Assembly: GCF_019091085.1 (NCBI RefSeq)
Contig: NZ_JAGXJY010000006.1
Coordinates: forward strand, 186,001-250,000
DNA length: 64,000 nt
DNA from: Mesorhizobium sp. GbtcB19
GTDB taxonomy: Bacteria > Pseudomonadota > Alphaproteobacteria > Rhizobiales > Rhizobiaceae
Direction: 5' to 3'
The notes under the pieces are model-generated. The model was not told where the DNA came from and ran no database searches. It saw only the letters and a list, made by a program, of their open reading frames with translations. Numbering within the stretch: position 1 is the first letter of the stretch; every line of letters starts with the position of its first letter. Both the position numbers and the translations under genes were made by a program. Below are positions 10,763 to 19,759 of the stretch, piece by piece.

Positions 10763-11356
10763 GTGCCGATCGCCTATTACATCACGCACCCACAGGTGCG
10801 CATCGACGCTGACGTTCCCGTGCCTGAGTGGGGACTATCCGACATCGGCCGGGCGCGGGCTGTCGCCATGCTCGACCAGCCCTGGGTCAGCTCGATCCGC
10901 CGCGTCGTGTCATCCGCCGAGCGCAAGGCGATCGAAACAGCGGAGATCCTGGCGGAGCATTGGCATCTTAAGGTCGAAGTGCGGCAGCGGATGCATGAGA
11001 ACGACCGGTCGGTGACCGGTTTCCTGCCGCCGGTGGAATTCGAGGCTGTAGCCGATCCGTTCTTCGCCAGGCCGCATGAGAGCGTCCGCGGCTGGGAGCG
11101 CGCGATCGACGCGCAACGCCGTATCGCGAGCGAGATCGATGCGGTGCTCGGCACCGGTCTCGATGGAGACATCGCTTTCGTGGGCCATGGAGGCGTCGGA
11201 ACGCTAATGCTCCTCCATCTCAGCGGACGGGAAATCAGCCGCGATGCGGATCAGCCGGCGGGCGGCGGCAACTATTTTGCGTGGGATGTCGGCTCACGCG
11301 GCGTGATCCATGGATGGCTGCCGATCGATAGGTTGGCGCAGCATCGGAGCCTCTGA
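10763..11356 (+). CDS. Histidine phosphatase superfamily protein with altered RHG motif
   Basis: A 197-residue branch-1 histidine phosphatase-like protein starting at GTG with a GGAGAAG ribosome site. The usual RHG catalytic loop reads YYITHPQV, keeping the His but replacing Arg and Gly. The downstream elements are present: LSDIGRARA, SSAERKAIETAEIL (second Arg), HENDRS and the second catalytic His in AFVGHGGVGTLML. The substrate is unknown. The altered first motif may mean altered substrate choice or reduced activity. It follows rnhA by about 40 bases. Confidence 0.78.
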   Translation: MPIAYYITHPQVRIDADVPVPEWGLSDIGRARAVAMLDQPWVSSIRRVVSSAERKAIETAEILAEHWHLKVEVRQRMHENDRSVTGFLPPVEFEAVADPFFARPHESVRGWERAIDAQRRIASEIDAVLGTGLDGDIAFVGHGGVGTLMLLHLSGREISRDADQPAGGGNYFAWDVGSRGVIHGWLPIDRLAQHRSL

Positions 11357-11391
11357 TCGTCCGCTGAATTCACTCGATCAACCCCGCACCA

Positions 11392-11438
11392 TTGATTGCA
11401 GCACCTAAGAAGGAGTATTATTTGCTACCATAGAGCAA
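11392..11438 (+). promoter_or_regulatory. Predicted promoter and operator of the parDE pair
   Basis: TTGATT (11392-11397) and TATTAT (11416-11421) are spaced by 18 bases. Directly downstream is an inverted repeat TTGCT (11422-11426) and AGCAA (11434-11438) with a 7-base centre. The position at the transcription start fits autorepression by the antitoxin, as is usual for ParD-type operons. Confidence 0.55.
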
Positions 11439-11450
11439 GGATAGCATCCC

Positions 11451-11732
11451 ATGCCAAATGTGGAAAAGTTAAGCGTGGCCGTGACGACGCAACAGGCAAC
11501 CGTCATGCGCGAAGCTGTGGAAGCTGGCGAATACGCGACTACGAGCGAAATCGTGCGCGAGGCGATGCGGGATTGGCTGGCTAAGCGTGAACTTCGGCAA
11601 GAAGATGTGCGAAGGCTTCAACGCTTGTGGGACGAAGGGAAGGCAAGTGGGAAACCGGAGGCTCTGGACTTCGATACCTTGCGAAAGGAGGCGCGGCAGA
11701 AGCTAAAGGACGCTTCACCAAATGGCCGTTAG
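11451..11732 (+). CDS. parD: ParD-family antitoxin
   Basis: A 93-residue protein with a ribbon-helix-helix N-terminus ([19 protein letters not shown], then [16 protein letters not shown]) typical of ParD/CopG-like antitoxins. The C-terminal half ([16 protein letters not shown]) would wrap the toxin. RHH antitoxins bind their own promoter and neutralise the cognate ParE. The reading frame overlaps the toxin start by 11 bases, the standard antitoxin-first arrangement. Confidence 0.9.
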   Translation: MPNVEKLSVAVTTQQATVMREAVEAGEYATTSEIVREAMRDWLAKRELRQEDVRRLQRLWDEGKASGKPEALDFDTLRKEARQKLKDASPNGR

Positions 11733-12033
11733 GATAGTCTGGTCGCCAGCAGCCAGAGCCGACCTGATCGACATCTATACGACCATAGGCGCCGAGAGCT
11801 TAACGGCGGCGGACCGCTATTACGAATGGATAGAGGAGCGAGCCATGCAGCTCGCGGGTCAGCCCCGCATGGGTGTCAGACGTCCAGACATCCGCCCTTC
11901 GGCGAGAATGCTTGTCGTGACTCCGTTTTTGCTCCTTTACGAAACGGTCCCAGATACAGAAAGCGGTCCGGTCGACTCGGTCGAGATCGTACGCGTTGTG
12001 GACGGTCGCAGGGATTTGAACCGTCTCTTCTGA
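11722..12033 (+). CDS. parE: ParE/RelE-superfamily toxin
   Basis: A 103-residue toxin with the ParE-like start [21 protein letters not shown], then a helix [21 protein letters not shown] and a terminal beta-hairpin [18 protein letters not shown]. ParE proteins inhibit DNA gyrase, whereas RelE relatives cut mRNA; the sequence is closer to ParE. The frame is complete and coupled to parD, so the module appears intact. An acidic DTESGPVDS insertion before the last strand is slightly unusual. Confidence 0.9.
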   Translation: MAVRIVWSPAARADLIDIYTTIGAESLTAADRYYEWIEERAMQLAGQPRMGVRRPDIRPSARMLVVTPFLLLYETVPDTESGPVDSVEIVRVVDGRRDLNRLF

Positions 12034-12037
12034 CCAA

Positions 12038-12514
12038 TCACCGGATCAGCAGCGCCGTCGAGAACATGCCGAGCGCGAACACCGTGTGTGCCAAGAGGTT
12101 CAGCGCGCGCACCTTCGTTGGGTTGGGCAGTTTGGATGCCGCCCAGCCGGCGCCCATGCCTGGCGCGAGCAGGAACCAGCCGGCGCCGACCGTGACGATG
12201 CCGAGGATGAAGGCCGGCAGGAAAGTCGGCGCCGCCAGCCAGCCCGCTCCGGCGAGCACGACCAGGATCACGCCGTAAAGGATTCCGACCAGATAGTGGA
12301 AGGCCCAGCCCAGCGCTTTTTCATGCGCATAGGGCGCGGCCTTGCCGATATCGTCGTGGAAGACTTTTTCGGGGAGATGCCGGACCCAGCGCCCGACCAT
12401 GCCCCAATTGGGCAAGGGCTGGCCGATCGCCTTGTTGAGGATGATCGCCCAGATATCCATGAACACCGTGGCGCCGATGCCGATCGCCACCGCGCGCCAG
12501 GCGGTTTCGAACAT
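12038..12514 (-). CDS. DUF2938 family membrane protein
   Basis: A 158-residue protein with four hydrophobic segments: [57 protein letters not shown] and [19 protein letters not shown]. The conserved [14 protein letters not shown] and PAFILGIVT patterns match DUF2938, a family without known function. The ATG at 12514 overlaps the stop of the peroxiredoxin gene (TGATG), so it is the last gene of a short minus-strand operon. Confidence 0.82.
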   Translation of the reverse strand: MFETAWRAVAIGIGATVFMDIWAIILNKAIGQPLPNWGMVGRWVRHLPEKVFHDDIGKAAPYAHEKALGWAFHYLVGILYGVILVVLAGAGWLAAPTFLPAFILGIVTVGAGWFLLAPGMGAGWAASKLPNPTKVRALNLLAHTVFALGMFSTALLIR

Positions 12515-12996
12515 CAAAGCTGCTCGAGGATTTTCGCCGCGCCGCTCTCGTCGACGCCCGGCTTGGTTTCGACGTTGAGCGCGGTGACCTTGCCGTCGTC
12601 GACGATCATCGAGAAGCGCTTCGAGCGCAGGCCCATGCCGCCCGCCGAAAGATCGTTGTCGAGACCGACCGACTTGGCGAAATCAGCGCTGCCGTCGGCG
12701 AGGTAGAGGATCTTGCCCTCGCCGCCGGTGAAGCGCGCCCAGGCGCCCATCACATGCACGTCGTTGACCGAAACGACGGCGATCGTGTCGACGCCGCGCG
12801 AAAGAATGGCGTCATGGTTCTCCAGATAGCCCGGCAGGTGGTTGTTGGAGCAGGTCGGCGTGAAGGCGCCGGGCACCCCGAACAGCACCACCTTCTTGCC
12901 GGCGAAGATCTCGTCGCCGGTGATCGGCTTTGCGCCGTCCGCGGTCATCACCTTGAAGCTCGAGGCGGGCAGTTTTTCGCCAACCGAAATGGTCAT
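12514..12996 (-). CDS. Peroxiredoxin of the Prx5 type
   Basis: A 160-residue thiol peroxidase reducing H2O2 and alkyl hydroperoxides. The peroxidatic Cys is in [18 protein letters not shown], the Prx5 signature; [17 protein letters not shown] and [15 protein letters not shown] are family-typical. No glutaredoxin domain is fused. It lies about 90 bases downstream of the DsbD-N-domain gene on the same strand and overlaps the DUF2938 gene, a grouping that suggests a thiol-redox operon. Confidence 0.92.
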   Translation of the reverse strand: MTISVGEKLPASSFKVMTADGAKPITGDEIFAGKKVVLFGVPGAFTPTCSNNHLPGYLENHDAILSRGVDTIAVVSVNDVHVMGAWARFTGGEGKILYLADGSADFAKSVGLDNDLSAGGMGLRSKRFSMIVDDGKVTALNVETKPGVDESGAAKILEQL

Positions 12997-13083
12997 GGGT
13001 TTCCTCGCTTGGGAGATGGGGAAGGATCGATATCTGCGATACCGGACCGGGCGCTTTCCCGCAACCTTTGCCCTGATGCTGGA

Positions 13084-13890
13084 TCAAGGGAAAGGCAGCA
13101 GCCCGTCCACCGAACCCTCGGCGCCGGTCAGCGTGTAATAGAGCCCGCCACCGGTCGGCGTCGCCGACGGCCGGTCGAGGATCGGCACGGCGAAGACGAG
13201 CTTGCCGTCCTTTTCGCTGCGCACCGGCGCGCCGAACATGTAGTCGCGCTCGCCGGCGATGAAGAAGTCGACGGATTCCGGATCGCCCGGCGACTGCGCC
13301 TGGACGACAAGCGTCTCGTGGTCGCCGGACAGCACGCTGATGCCGAAATCGGACCGGGCCGGGGAGGGCAGCGTCGCCAGCGCCGTCTTCACCAGCGCCG
13401 CGTCGGTGGCGTTGTCGGGATCGGAACCCGGATCGACGCTGAGCCGGGTCTGTACCGGAATGCAGATCGTCTCGCAGATGCCGAGGAAGATGTTGGCGTC
13501 GATGGTCGCCGGCTGGCCGGGCGTCGACAGCGTGAAGGTCACCGGCAGCGACACCGGGCGATCGTAACCGGCCCATTTGCCATAGCCGTCGTCATGCCGC
13601 TGCGGCGGCGGGAACGACAATTGCGCGTCGGCGATGTTGGTGCTGCCCGATATGTCGAGCTGCGGCGGCACGCCGGCATCGCCGGGATCGCGCCAGTAGG
13701 TCTTCCAGCCGGGTTTCAAGGCAATGTCGAGCACGCCGCGGATCTTGCCGGCCTCGTCGGGCTTGCCGGTGGTCACCAGCCGCACCTTGCCGCCTTCCGA
13801 ATTGTACCAGATCGAGGAGGAGGCCTCGGCCGGGAGGCTGCAAGCCCACCCGAAAACGACGCCGAGAACCAGTATCTTCATGTATCGCAT
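13084..13890 (-). CDS. Exported DsbD N-terminal-domain-like protein
   Basis: A 268-residue protein with a signal peptide ([20 protein letters not shown]) and a domain resembling the periplasmic alpha domain of Dsb[36 protein letters not shown], and a cysteine pair [13 protein letters not shown]. DsbD-alpha passes electrons to periplasmic thiol proteins, but the membrane and gamma domains are absent here, so the partner must be another protein. The next gene is a peroxiredoxin. The start may be 13890 or the Met three codons later; no strong ribosome site settles it. Confidence 0.82.
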   Translation of the reverse strand: MRYMKILVLGVVFGWACSLPAEASSSIWYNSEGGKVRLVTTGKPDEAGKIRGVLDIALKPGWKTYWRDPGDAGVPPQLDISGSTNIADAQLSFPPPQRHDDGYGKWAGYDRPVSLPVTFTLSTPGQPATIDANIFLGICETICIPVQTRLSVDPGSDPDNATDAALVKTALATLPSPARSDFGISVLSGDHETLVVQAQSPGDPESVDFFIAGERDYMFGAPVRSEKDGKLVFAVPILDRPSATPTGGGLYYTLTGAEGSVDGLLPFP

Positions 13891-14016
13891 GGCGGTGATT
13901 TGATCGTCCGTTCTTGGCCGCGCAATGACTTCGTCAGCCTCCCGGTATCATATTTGCGTTACATCGGGGACCGCCACCATCTTTTCGGCGCAGCCGAAAC
14001 GCGTTACGCTCACTCC

Positions 14017-14625
14017 ATGGACTTGCTGCGCCACAAGAAGGCGGCCGCCGGACGCGGCTTCCTAGACGACCAGTTCCTGATTGCCATGCCGGGCATGAAG
14101 GACGACCGTTTCGCGCGCTCCGTCATCTACATCTGCGCCCACAGCGACGAAGGCGCGATGGGCCTCATCATCAACCAGACGCAGCAGATGCTGTTTCCGG
14201 ACCTGCTCGTGCAACTCGGCATCATGAACGAGCAGGAAGCCATCCGCCTGCCGGCCCATACGCGCGATTTCGTCGTGCGCAATGGCGGACCTGTCGACCG
14301 CAGCCGCGGCTTCGTGCTGCATTCCGGCGACTATCGCGTGGAATCCTCGCTCAACGTCTCCGACGACATCTGCCTGACCGCCACGGTCGACATCCTGCGC
14401 GCCATCTCGACGGGGCGCGGACCGCGCCATGCGCTGATGGCGCTCGGCTATTCCGGCTGGGGCGCCGGCCAGCTCGAAACCGAGATCGCCGAGAATGGCT
14501 GGCTCACCTGTCCGGCAACGCCGGAGCTCCTCTTCGACACCGACATCGAGCGCAAATACGACCGTATCCTCGCCTCGATCGGCATCGACCTCGCCCATCT
14601 GAGCGCCGCCGCCGGGCACGCCTAG
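14017..14625 (+). CDS. YqgE/AlgH family protein (UPF0301)
   Basis: A 202-residue cytoplasmic protein with the UPF0301 signatures [22 protein letters not shown] (first part GRGFL), [27 protein letters not shown] and [13 protein letters not shown]. The function is unresolved; AlgH has been linked to alginate regulation in Pseudomonas. The start at 14017 is the only one giving a normal length. The long in-frame extension leftwards runs through genes on the other strand. Confidence 0.92.
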   Translation: MDLLRHKKAAAGRGFLDDQFLIAMPGMKDDRFARSVIYICAHSDEGAMGLIINQTQQMLFPDLLVQLGIMNEQEAIRLPAHTRDFVVRNGGPVDRSRGFVLHSGDYRVESSLNVSDDICLTATVDILRAISTGRGPRHALMALGYSGWGAGQLETEIAENGWLTCPATPELLFDTDIERKYDRILASIGIDLAHLSAAAGHA

Positions 14626-14635
14626 CACATCGTCA

Positions 14636-14681
14636 TCCTAGGGCGGAGCAAGGAGCGAAGCGACGCGCGCAGACCCTAGGA
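14636..14681. repeat. Intergenic palindromic element
   Basis: TCCTAGGG (14636-14643) and CCCTAGGA (14674-14681) are perfect inverted arms around a GC-rich centre with GAAGCGACGCGCGC. This type of short palindrome occurs between genes in many rhizobial genomes. It begins about 10 bases after the yqgE stop and could also form the 3' end of that transcript. Confidence 0.6.
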
Positions 14682-14754
14682 TCCATGCCGTTACATCGAG
14701 CATAGAGTGCGGCGGTGCAGAATTCTGCGGTGCTTTCAACGCCTTGACGTCACG

Positions 14755-14788
14755 GAATGGATCCTCGGGTCAAGCCCGAGGATGACGA
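14755..14788. repeat. Second intergenic palindromic element
   Basis: ATCCTCGGG (14761-14769) and CCCGAGGAT (14775-14783) form a nine-base-pair hairpin with a TCAAG loop, flanked by GGAATGG and GACGACG. It resembles dispersed REP-like sequences of alphaproteobacteria. Between the convergent yqgE and EAL genes it could end transcription from either side; no T-run is present. The rest of 14626-14848 holds no gene. Confidence 0.6.
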
Positions 14789-14848
14789 CGCGATGGATGT
14801 CACGGCCAATCGCAGAGGACTCTGCTGCTCTACCAGAACGACAGGCCT

Positions 14849-17737
14849 CTAAGCCTGAGTGAGCGGATACTGTTCCTTCAACGTCTTCAGCACCTGGTCG
14901 CCGGGCATCGGCGCGCCGAACATGAAGCTCTGCACATATTCGCAACCCATCTGGCGCAGCTCCAGCGCGTCGCTCTCGTCCGAGATGCCTTCGGCGACCA
15001 CCGAAAGCCCCAGCTCATGCGCCATGTTGACCATGGATTTGAGCAGCACCGCGCGCTTCGGCGTCGCGTCGTCGACAAAACTTTTGTCGATCTTGATCGT
15101 GTCGAAGGGGAAGCGCGTCAGATAGGAGAGCGAGGAATAGCCGGTGCCGAAATCGTCGAGCGAAAGCCCGATGCCGAGCTGCTTCAGCTTGGTCAGCACA
15201 TGCGCGGTCTGCTCGGGATTGTCCATCACCAGGGATTCGGTGAGCTCGAGCCGGAAGCAGCGCGGCTTCAGATTGGCGCGCGCGATGACGGAGCGGACGT
15301 CGCTGACCAGATCGCGGCGGATGAGCTGGCGGCTGGACAGGTTGACCGAGACCGATAGCGGCGCGTCGCCGATCTGCTTTTGCCAGCCCGCGAGGTCCTC
15401 GGCCGCCTGTTGCATGGCGAACAGGCCAAGCTGCACGATCAGCCCGCAATTCTCGGCCACGGGAATGAAGTCCCCCGGCGGGATCATGCCGCGGCGTGGA
15501 TGATCCCAGCGCAGCAGCGCCTCGAAGCCGGCGACGCTGCCGTCCTCCAGCCGCACGATCGGCTGGTAGGCGAGCGTGAACTCGCGCCGCTCGATGGCGC
15601 GGCGAAGGTCGGATTCGAATTGCAGCCGGTCGGTGCCGACGGTGCGGAAGGCCGGCCGGAACGGCTCGATCCTGTCGCCGCCGAAGCGCTTGGCCTGGTG
15701 CATGGCAAGCTCGGCGTCCTTGACCATGTCCTCGGCCGAGGTCTGCGCCGTCGTCCAGGTGATCAGGCCGATCGAGGCGGTCAGCACGATCTCTCGCTTG
15801 GCGAAGGTGATCGGATTGTTGATCGCGTGCTTGATGGCGTCGGCGATTGCCGCGATGCGGGCGGGGTCCTGCTCCGACAGCAGCATCAGCGCGAACTGGT
15901 CGCCGGCAAAGCGCGACAGCGAATCCTTCGGCTTCAACAGCCGGTGCAGCCGGCGCGCGACGGTCAGAAGAATGGTGTCGCCGGCGGAGATGCCAAGCCC
16001 GTCATTGACCTGCTTGAAGCGGTCGATATCGATGATGAAGACCGTCGGGCGCACCTTGTCCTCGGTGCGGGCGATCGAGATGATCGCCTCCAGCCGGTTC
16101 ATGAACAATTCGCGGTTCGGCAGGCCGGTCAGGTTGTCGTGCACGGCGTCGTGCAGCAGCCTTTCCTCGGATTTCTTCTGCTCGGTGACGTCGACCATGG
16201 TGCCGACGCAGCGGATCACCTCGCCGTCGGAGCCGATCACCGGCCGGGCGCGCAGAGCGAACCAGTGATAGTGGCCGTCGGCGCCGCGCAGGCGGAAGTT
16301 TTGCGAGACCTTGCCGCGCCGGTGCTCCAGCACCACGTCGAGCGTGGTGCGGAAGGTATCGCGGTCGTCGGCATGCAGCACCGGCAGCCAGTTGCGGGCC
16401 GCACCGCCAAGGCTGTTGGGCGCCAGGCCGAGCTGCAGGCTGATGTCCGGCTTGGTCACAACGCGGTCGCGCAGCACGTCCCAGTCCCAGACGATGTCGC
16501 CCGAGCCGGCAACGGCGAGCGCCTGCCGTTCGAGGTCGGAGAACAGGCCCTGGTGCAGCGCGCCGCCGGCGAAGGCGTGCTGCATGACCGTGAAGCCTAT
16601 CAGCAGGATGATCAGGATCAGCCCGCCGCCCAGCGCCGGCTGGGCGATGTCGTTGTCCAGCATGCCGGTGATCGCCATCCACGACCCGCATAACCATAGC
16701 AGCACCATGACCCAACTCGGCACCAGCATGATCGCACGATCATAGCCGCGAATCCCGAGGAAGATGATGAGGCCGAGGCCGGTGAGCGCGGTGGCGGCGA
16801 ACGAGATGCGGGCAATGCCGGCGGCGACCGCCGGATCGACGATGGCGACGCCCGCGATCAACAGCAGCCCGAGGATCCAGACCAGCGCGCCATAGCTGAA
16901 ATGGCCGTGCCATCGGTTGAGGTTGAGATAGGCGAACAGGAACACCACGAACGTTGCCGCAAGCGCCACCTCCGTGCCGGCCCGCCATATCTGCTCGTTG
17001 CCGGGCGAGATCTCGATGATCTTGTTGAGGAAGCCGAAGTCGACGCAGATATAGGCCAGCACTGCCCAGGCGAGTGCGGCGGTCGCCGGAAACATCGAGG
17101 TTCCCTTGACCACGAACAGGATCGTCAGGAACAGCGCCAGAAGCCCGGAAATGCCGATGACGATGCCGCGGAACAGCGTATAGGAATTGACCGAGTCCTT
17201 GTAGGAATCCGGCTCCCAGAGATAGATCTGCGGCAGCTTGGGCGAGGCGAGCTCGGCGATGAAGGTCACCACCGTTCCGGGGTTCAGCGTCACGCGGAAC
17301 ACGTCGGCGTCGGGGCTCGTCTGGCGGTCGAGCGCGAAGCCTTCGCTGGGCGTGATCGCCGCGATGCGGGTCGAGCCGAGATCGGGCCAGAAGATGCCGG
17401 AGTTCACCAGGCGGAAATGTGGCGCCACGATCAGCCGGTCGAGCTGCTGGTCGGTGGTGTTGGCGAGCGCGAAGACGGCCCAGTCGCCGCTCGAGCGCGT
17501 GTCCTTGGCCTCCACCTCGATGCGCCGCACGATGCCGTCGGGACCCGGCGCGGTCGAGACCTGGAAATTCTCGCCCTGATTCGGGTACAGGTCGAAGGCA
17601 CGGGAGAGGTCCAGCGCCTTGTCGTCGCGCGCGATCTTGATCGGCTCGACGGCGAAAGCCGGCATGGCCGCCGAAAACGTGATGATAACCGCCAATATGA
17701 GGGCGAACAGCGACGCTAATCGCGAAAAATTCGTCAC
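14849..17737 (-). CDS. Seven-helix membrane PAS-GGDEF-EAL protein, probable c-di-GMP phosphodiesterase
   Basis: A 962-residue protein. After a signal sequence (residues 1-30) comes a periplasmic 7TMR-DISM-like sensor region, then about seven membrane helices (about 190-390), a PAS domain (about 405-515), a GGDEF domain (about 525-690) and an EAL domain (about 705-955). The GGDEF signature is degenerate (SRFAGDQFAL), with Gln at the usual Glu. The EAL residues are intact: GFEALLRWDHP, VNLSSRQL, LELTES, DDFGTGYSSL, IKIDKSF and VVAEG. It is therefore more likely to degrade c-di-GMP than to make it, with GGDEF perhaps binding GTP. It lies directly before the GNAT gene in gene order. Confidence 0.9.
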   Translation of the reverse strand: MTNFSRLASLFALILAVIITFSAAMPAFAVEPIKIARDDKALDLSRAFDLYPNQGENFQVSTAPGPDGIVRRIEVEAKDTRSSGDWAVFALANTTDQQLDRLIVAPHFRLVNSGIFWPDLGSTRIAAITPSEGFALDRQTSPDADVFRVTLNPGTVVTFIAELASPKLPQIYLWEPDSYKDSVNSYTLFRGIVIGISGLLALFLTILFVVKGTSMFPATAALAWAVLAYICVDFGFLNKIIEISPGNEQIWRAGTEVALAATFVVFLFAYLNLNRWHGHFSYGALVWILGLLLIAGVAIVDPAVAAGIARISFAATALTGLGLIIFLGIRGYDRAIMLVPSWVMVLLWLCGSWMAITGMLDNDIAQPALGGGLILIILLIGFTVMQHAFAGGALHQGLFSDLERQALAVAGSGDIVWDWDVLRDRVVTKPDISLQLGLAPNSLGGAARNWLPVLHADDRDTFRTTLDVVLEHRRGKVSQNFRLRGADGHYHWFALRARPVIGSDGEVIRCVGTMVDVTEQKKSEERLLHDAVHDNLTGLPNRELFMNRLEAIISIARTEDKVRPTVFIIDIDRFKQVNDGLGISAGDTILLTVARRLHRLLKPKDSLSRFAGDQFALMLLSEQDPARIAAIADAIKHAINNPITFAKREIVLTASIGLITWTTAQTSAEDMVKDAELAMHQAKRFGGDRIEPFRPAFRTVGTDRLQFESDLRRAIERREFTLAYQPIVRLEDGSVAGFEALLRWDHPRRGMIPPGDFIPVAENCGLIVQLGLFAMQQAAEDLAGWQKQIGDAPLSVSVNLSSRQLIRRDLVSDVRSVIARANLKPRCFRLELTESLVMDNPEQTAHVLTKLKQLGIGLSLDDFGTGYSSLSYLTRFPFDTIKIDKSFVDDATPKRAVLLKSMVNMAHELGLSVVAEGISDESDALELRQMGCEYVQSFMFGAPMPGDQVLKTLKEQYPLTQA

Positions 17738-17739
17738 AA

Positions 17740-18336
17740 TCAGCCCTTCGTTCCATCGCCCGGCGGATCGTCCGCGATCCGGGCGTAGAGGTAGTGATCC
17801 TGCCAGATGCCGTTGATCCTGAGATAGGATCGCAGCAGTCCTTCGCGCCGGAATCCGGCTTTTTCAAGCACGCGGATCGATCGGGCGTTTTCGGGAATAC
17901 AGGCAGCTTCGATCCGGTGCAACCTGAGCGTATCGAAGGCAAAGCGCGACACCAGCTTGACCGCCTCGGTCATCAGGCCGCGATTGCCGAAGCGTTCGCC
18001 GATCCAGTAGCCGATATGGCCGCTCTGCGCGACGCCGTGGCGGATGTTGCCGAGCGTGATGCCGCCGGCGAGCTTGCCGCTCGATTTTTCGAAGATGAAG
18101 AAGGCGATGGCGGTCCCTTGCGCGTAATCCTCGCGGTAGCGGCTGATGCGCAGCCGCCAGGCGGTGCGGTCGAGCTCGTCCGGTTGCCAGCGCGGCTCCC
18201 AGGGCTCGAGGAAGGCGCGGCTTTCGCCGCGCACCGCAGACCATTCGCGATAGTCGTTGGTGAAAGGCACGCGCAGCGTAACCTTGTCGCCCTTCAGTGC
18301 CGGCAGGTCGCGGCGAAAGAAAGGGAGCGCGAACAC
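17740..18336 (-). CDS. GNAT-family N-acetyltransferase (RimJ/RimL type)
   Basis: The product has the RimJ-like pattern: KGDKVTLRVPFTNDYREW, FFIFEKSSGKLAGGITLGNI, HIGYWIGERFGNRGLMTEAV (acetyl-CoA pyrophosphate loop) and ENARSIRVLEKAGFRREG. Such enzymes acetylate N-terminal or side-chain amines, ribosomal or otherwise; the substrate is unknown. The start is uncertain: the longest frame begins at a GTG at 18384 inside a 42-base palindrome, whereas the GTG at 18336 begins VFALPFFRRDLPAL outside it and is preferred here. It ends three bases before the EAL gene, suggesting co-transcription. Confidence 0.8.
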   Translation of the reverse strand: MFALPFFRRDLPALKGDKVTLRVPFTNDYREWSAVRGESRAFLEPWEPRWQPDELDRTAWRLRISRYREDYAQGTAIAFFIFEKSSGKLAGGITLGNIRHGVAQSGHIGYWIGERFGNRGLMTEAVKLVSRFAFDTLRLHRIEAACIPENARSIRVLEKAGFRREGLLRSYLRINGIWQDHYLYARIADDPPGDGTKG

Positions 18337-18346
18337 GGCGCTGGTT

Positions 18347-18388
18347 CTAGGCAGATATTCGTGGGATGCCCCACGAATATCCACCTAG
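18347..18388. repeat. Long imperfect palindrome between the M16 peptidase and GNAT genes
   Basis: GATATTCGTGGG (18354-18365) and CCCACGAATATC (18370-18381) form a perfect 12-base-pair stem around ATGC. CTAGG (18347-18351) and CCTAG (18384-18388) extend it beyond a two-base mismatch. There is no T-run on either strand, so an operator, an attenuating hairpin or a small mobile palindrome are all possible. Confidence 0.65.
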
Positions 18389-18452
18389 ATTCCCTGATTT
18401 TTCGCAGGTTCTGATCGCAAAACCGTGGGACACTTTGCGGAACCTGCTTAGG

Positions 18453-19745
18453 TCAGACGGCGAGCTTGCGGGCCGTCGTCTGCGGACCCGCGAGCGATTC
18501 GAGGATCGCCTCGTAGGGCGCCAGCGTGCCGACAGGCCCGACAGCGGTAAGCGTCGGCTTGGTCGAAAACAGTCGTGACGAGAGGTCGGTCAGCCGCTCG
18601 ATGGTCAGCGCCGAAAGCCGCTCCATCAGTTCCTCCTTGGCGATCGGCCGGCCGAACAAAAGCAGCTGCCGGGCAATCTGCGAGGCGCGGCTGGCCGGGC
18701 TTTCGGCCGACATGATCAGGCCGGCGCGGTATTGCGCCCGCGCCCGGTCGAGCTCTTCCTGCAAGATGCTTTCGCCGGCCTTCTGCAATTCGTCGATGAT
18801 CACCGGCACCAGCTTGGCGATGTCGCTCTGTCCGGTCGCCGCATGCACGCCGAAAATGCCGGTGTCGGAAAAACCCCAGTGGAAGGCATAGACCGAGTAG
18901 CACAGGCCGCGCTTCTCGCGCACTTCCTGGAACAGCCTGGACGACATGCCGCCGCCGAGGATCATCGACAGCACCTGCGAGGCGTAGAAATCGCGCACAT
19001 GGTAGGCGCGGCCCTCGAAGCCGAGCACGATCTGCGCGTCCATCAGGTCGCGATCCTCGCGGAAGTCGCCGCCGACATATTGCGCATATTGCGGGATGTT
19101 GCCCGCCGCCTTGGCGCGGAAGCCGCCGAGCTGCTTTTCCACCTCGCGCACGAAAGCGTCGTGCTTGACGTCTCCGGCGGCCACGATGACCATCCGCTCG
19201 GCGTCGTATTGCCGCTCGATGAAATCGTGCAGCTGTTTGGACGTGAAGGATTTGACCGTCTCCGGCGTGCCCAGGATCGAGCGGCCGATGGTCTGATGGC
19301 GGAAGGCGGTTTCGGTGAAGCGGTCGAAGACGATGTCGTCGGGCGTGTCGTGCGCGGCGCCGATCTCCTGCAGGATCACATGCTGCTCGCGCTCCAGTTC
19401 CTCCGGATCGAACTCCGATTCCTGCAGGATGTCGGCCAGGATATCGACCGCCAGCGGCACGTCGTCGGAAAGCACCCTGGCATAGTAGGAGGTCGTCTCG
19501 ACGCTGGTGGCGGCGTTGATCTCGCCGCCGACATTCTCGATTTCCGAGGCGATCTCGAAGGCGCTGCGGCGCTTCGTGCCCTTGAACGCCATGTGCTCGA
19601 GCAGATGGGCCATGCCATGCTCTTCGTCGCGCTCATTGCGGGCGCCCGACTTGACCCAGGCACCCAGGGCAACCGATTCGATGCTTGGAAGGGTTTCGGT
19701 GGCGACTGTCAGGCCGTTCGACAGACGGCTTACCTCAACACCCAT
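18453..19745 (-). CDS. M16 family zinc peptidase (mitochondrial processing peptidase-like)
   Basis: A 430-residue insulinase-fold peptidase. The inverted zinc motif is HLLEHMAFKGT (HxxEH), with the third ligand downstream in the ELEREQHVILQEI segment; the glycine-rich loop MILGGGMSSRLFQEVREKRG is in the C-terminal half. It has no signal peptide, so it is cytoplasmic. Bacterial M16 enzymes are relatives of mitochondrial MPP-beta and digest peptides. It lies 14 bases after thrC, an order common in rhizobia. Confidence 0.93.
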   Translation of the reverse strand: MGVEVSRLSNGLTVATETLPSIESVALGAWVKSGARNERDEEHGMAHLLEHMAFKGTKRRSAFEIASEIENVGGEINAATSVETTSYYARVLSDDVPLAVDILADILQESEFDPEELEREQHVILQEIGAAHDTPDDIVFDRFTETAFRHQTIGRSILGTPETVKSFTSKQLHDFIERQYDAERMVIVAAGDVKHDAFVREVEKQLGGFRAKAAGNIPQYAQYVGGDFREDRDLMDAQIVLGFEGRAYHVRDFYASQVLSMILGGGMSSRLFQEVREKRGLCYSVYAFHWGFSDTGIFGVHAATGQSDIAKLVPVIIDELQKAGESILQEELDRARAQYRAGLIMSAESPASRASQIARQLLLFGRPIAKEELMERLSALTIERLTDLSSRLFSTKPTLTAVGPVGTLAPYEAILESLAGPQTTARKLAV

Positions 19746-19759
19746 ATGGCAAGTACTCC

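Noticed and set aside
12754..14016. N-terminal extension of the yqgE frame across 420 codons
   Set aside because: It runs antisense to the peroxiredoxin and DsbD-like genes; YqgE has its normal length from 14017.
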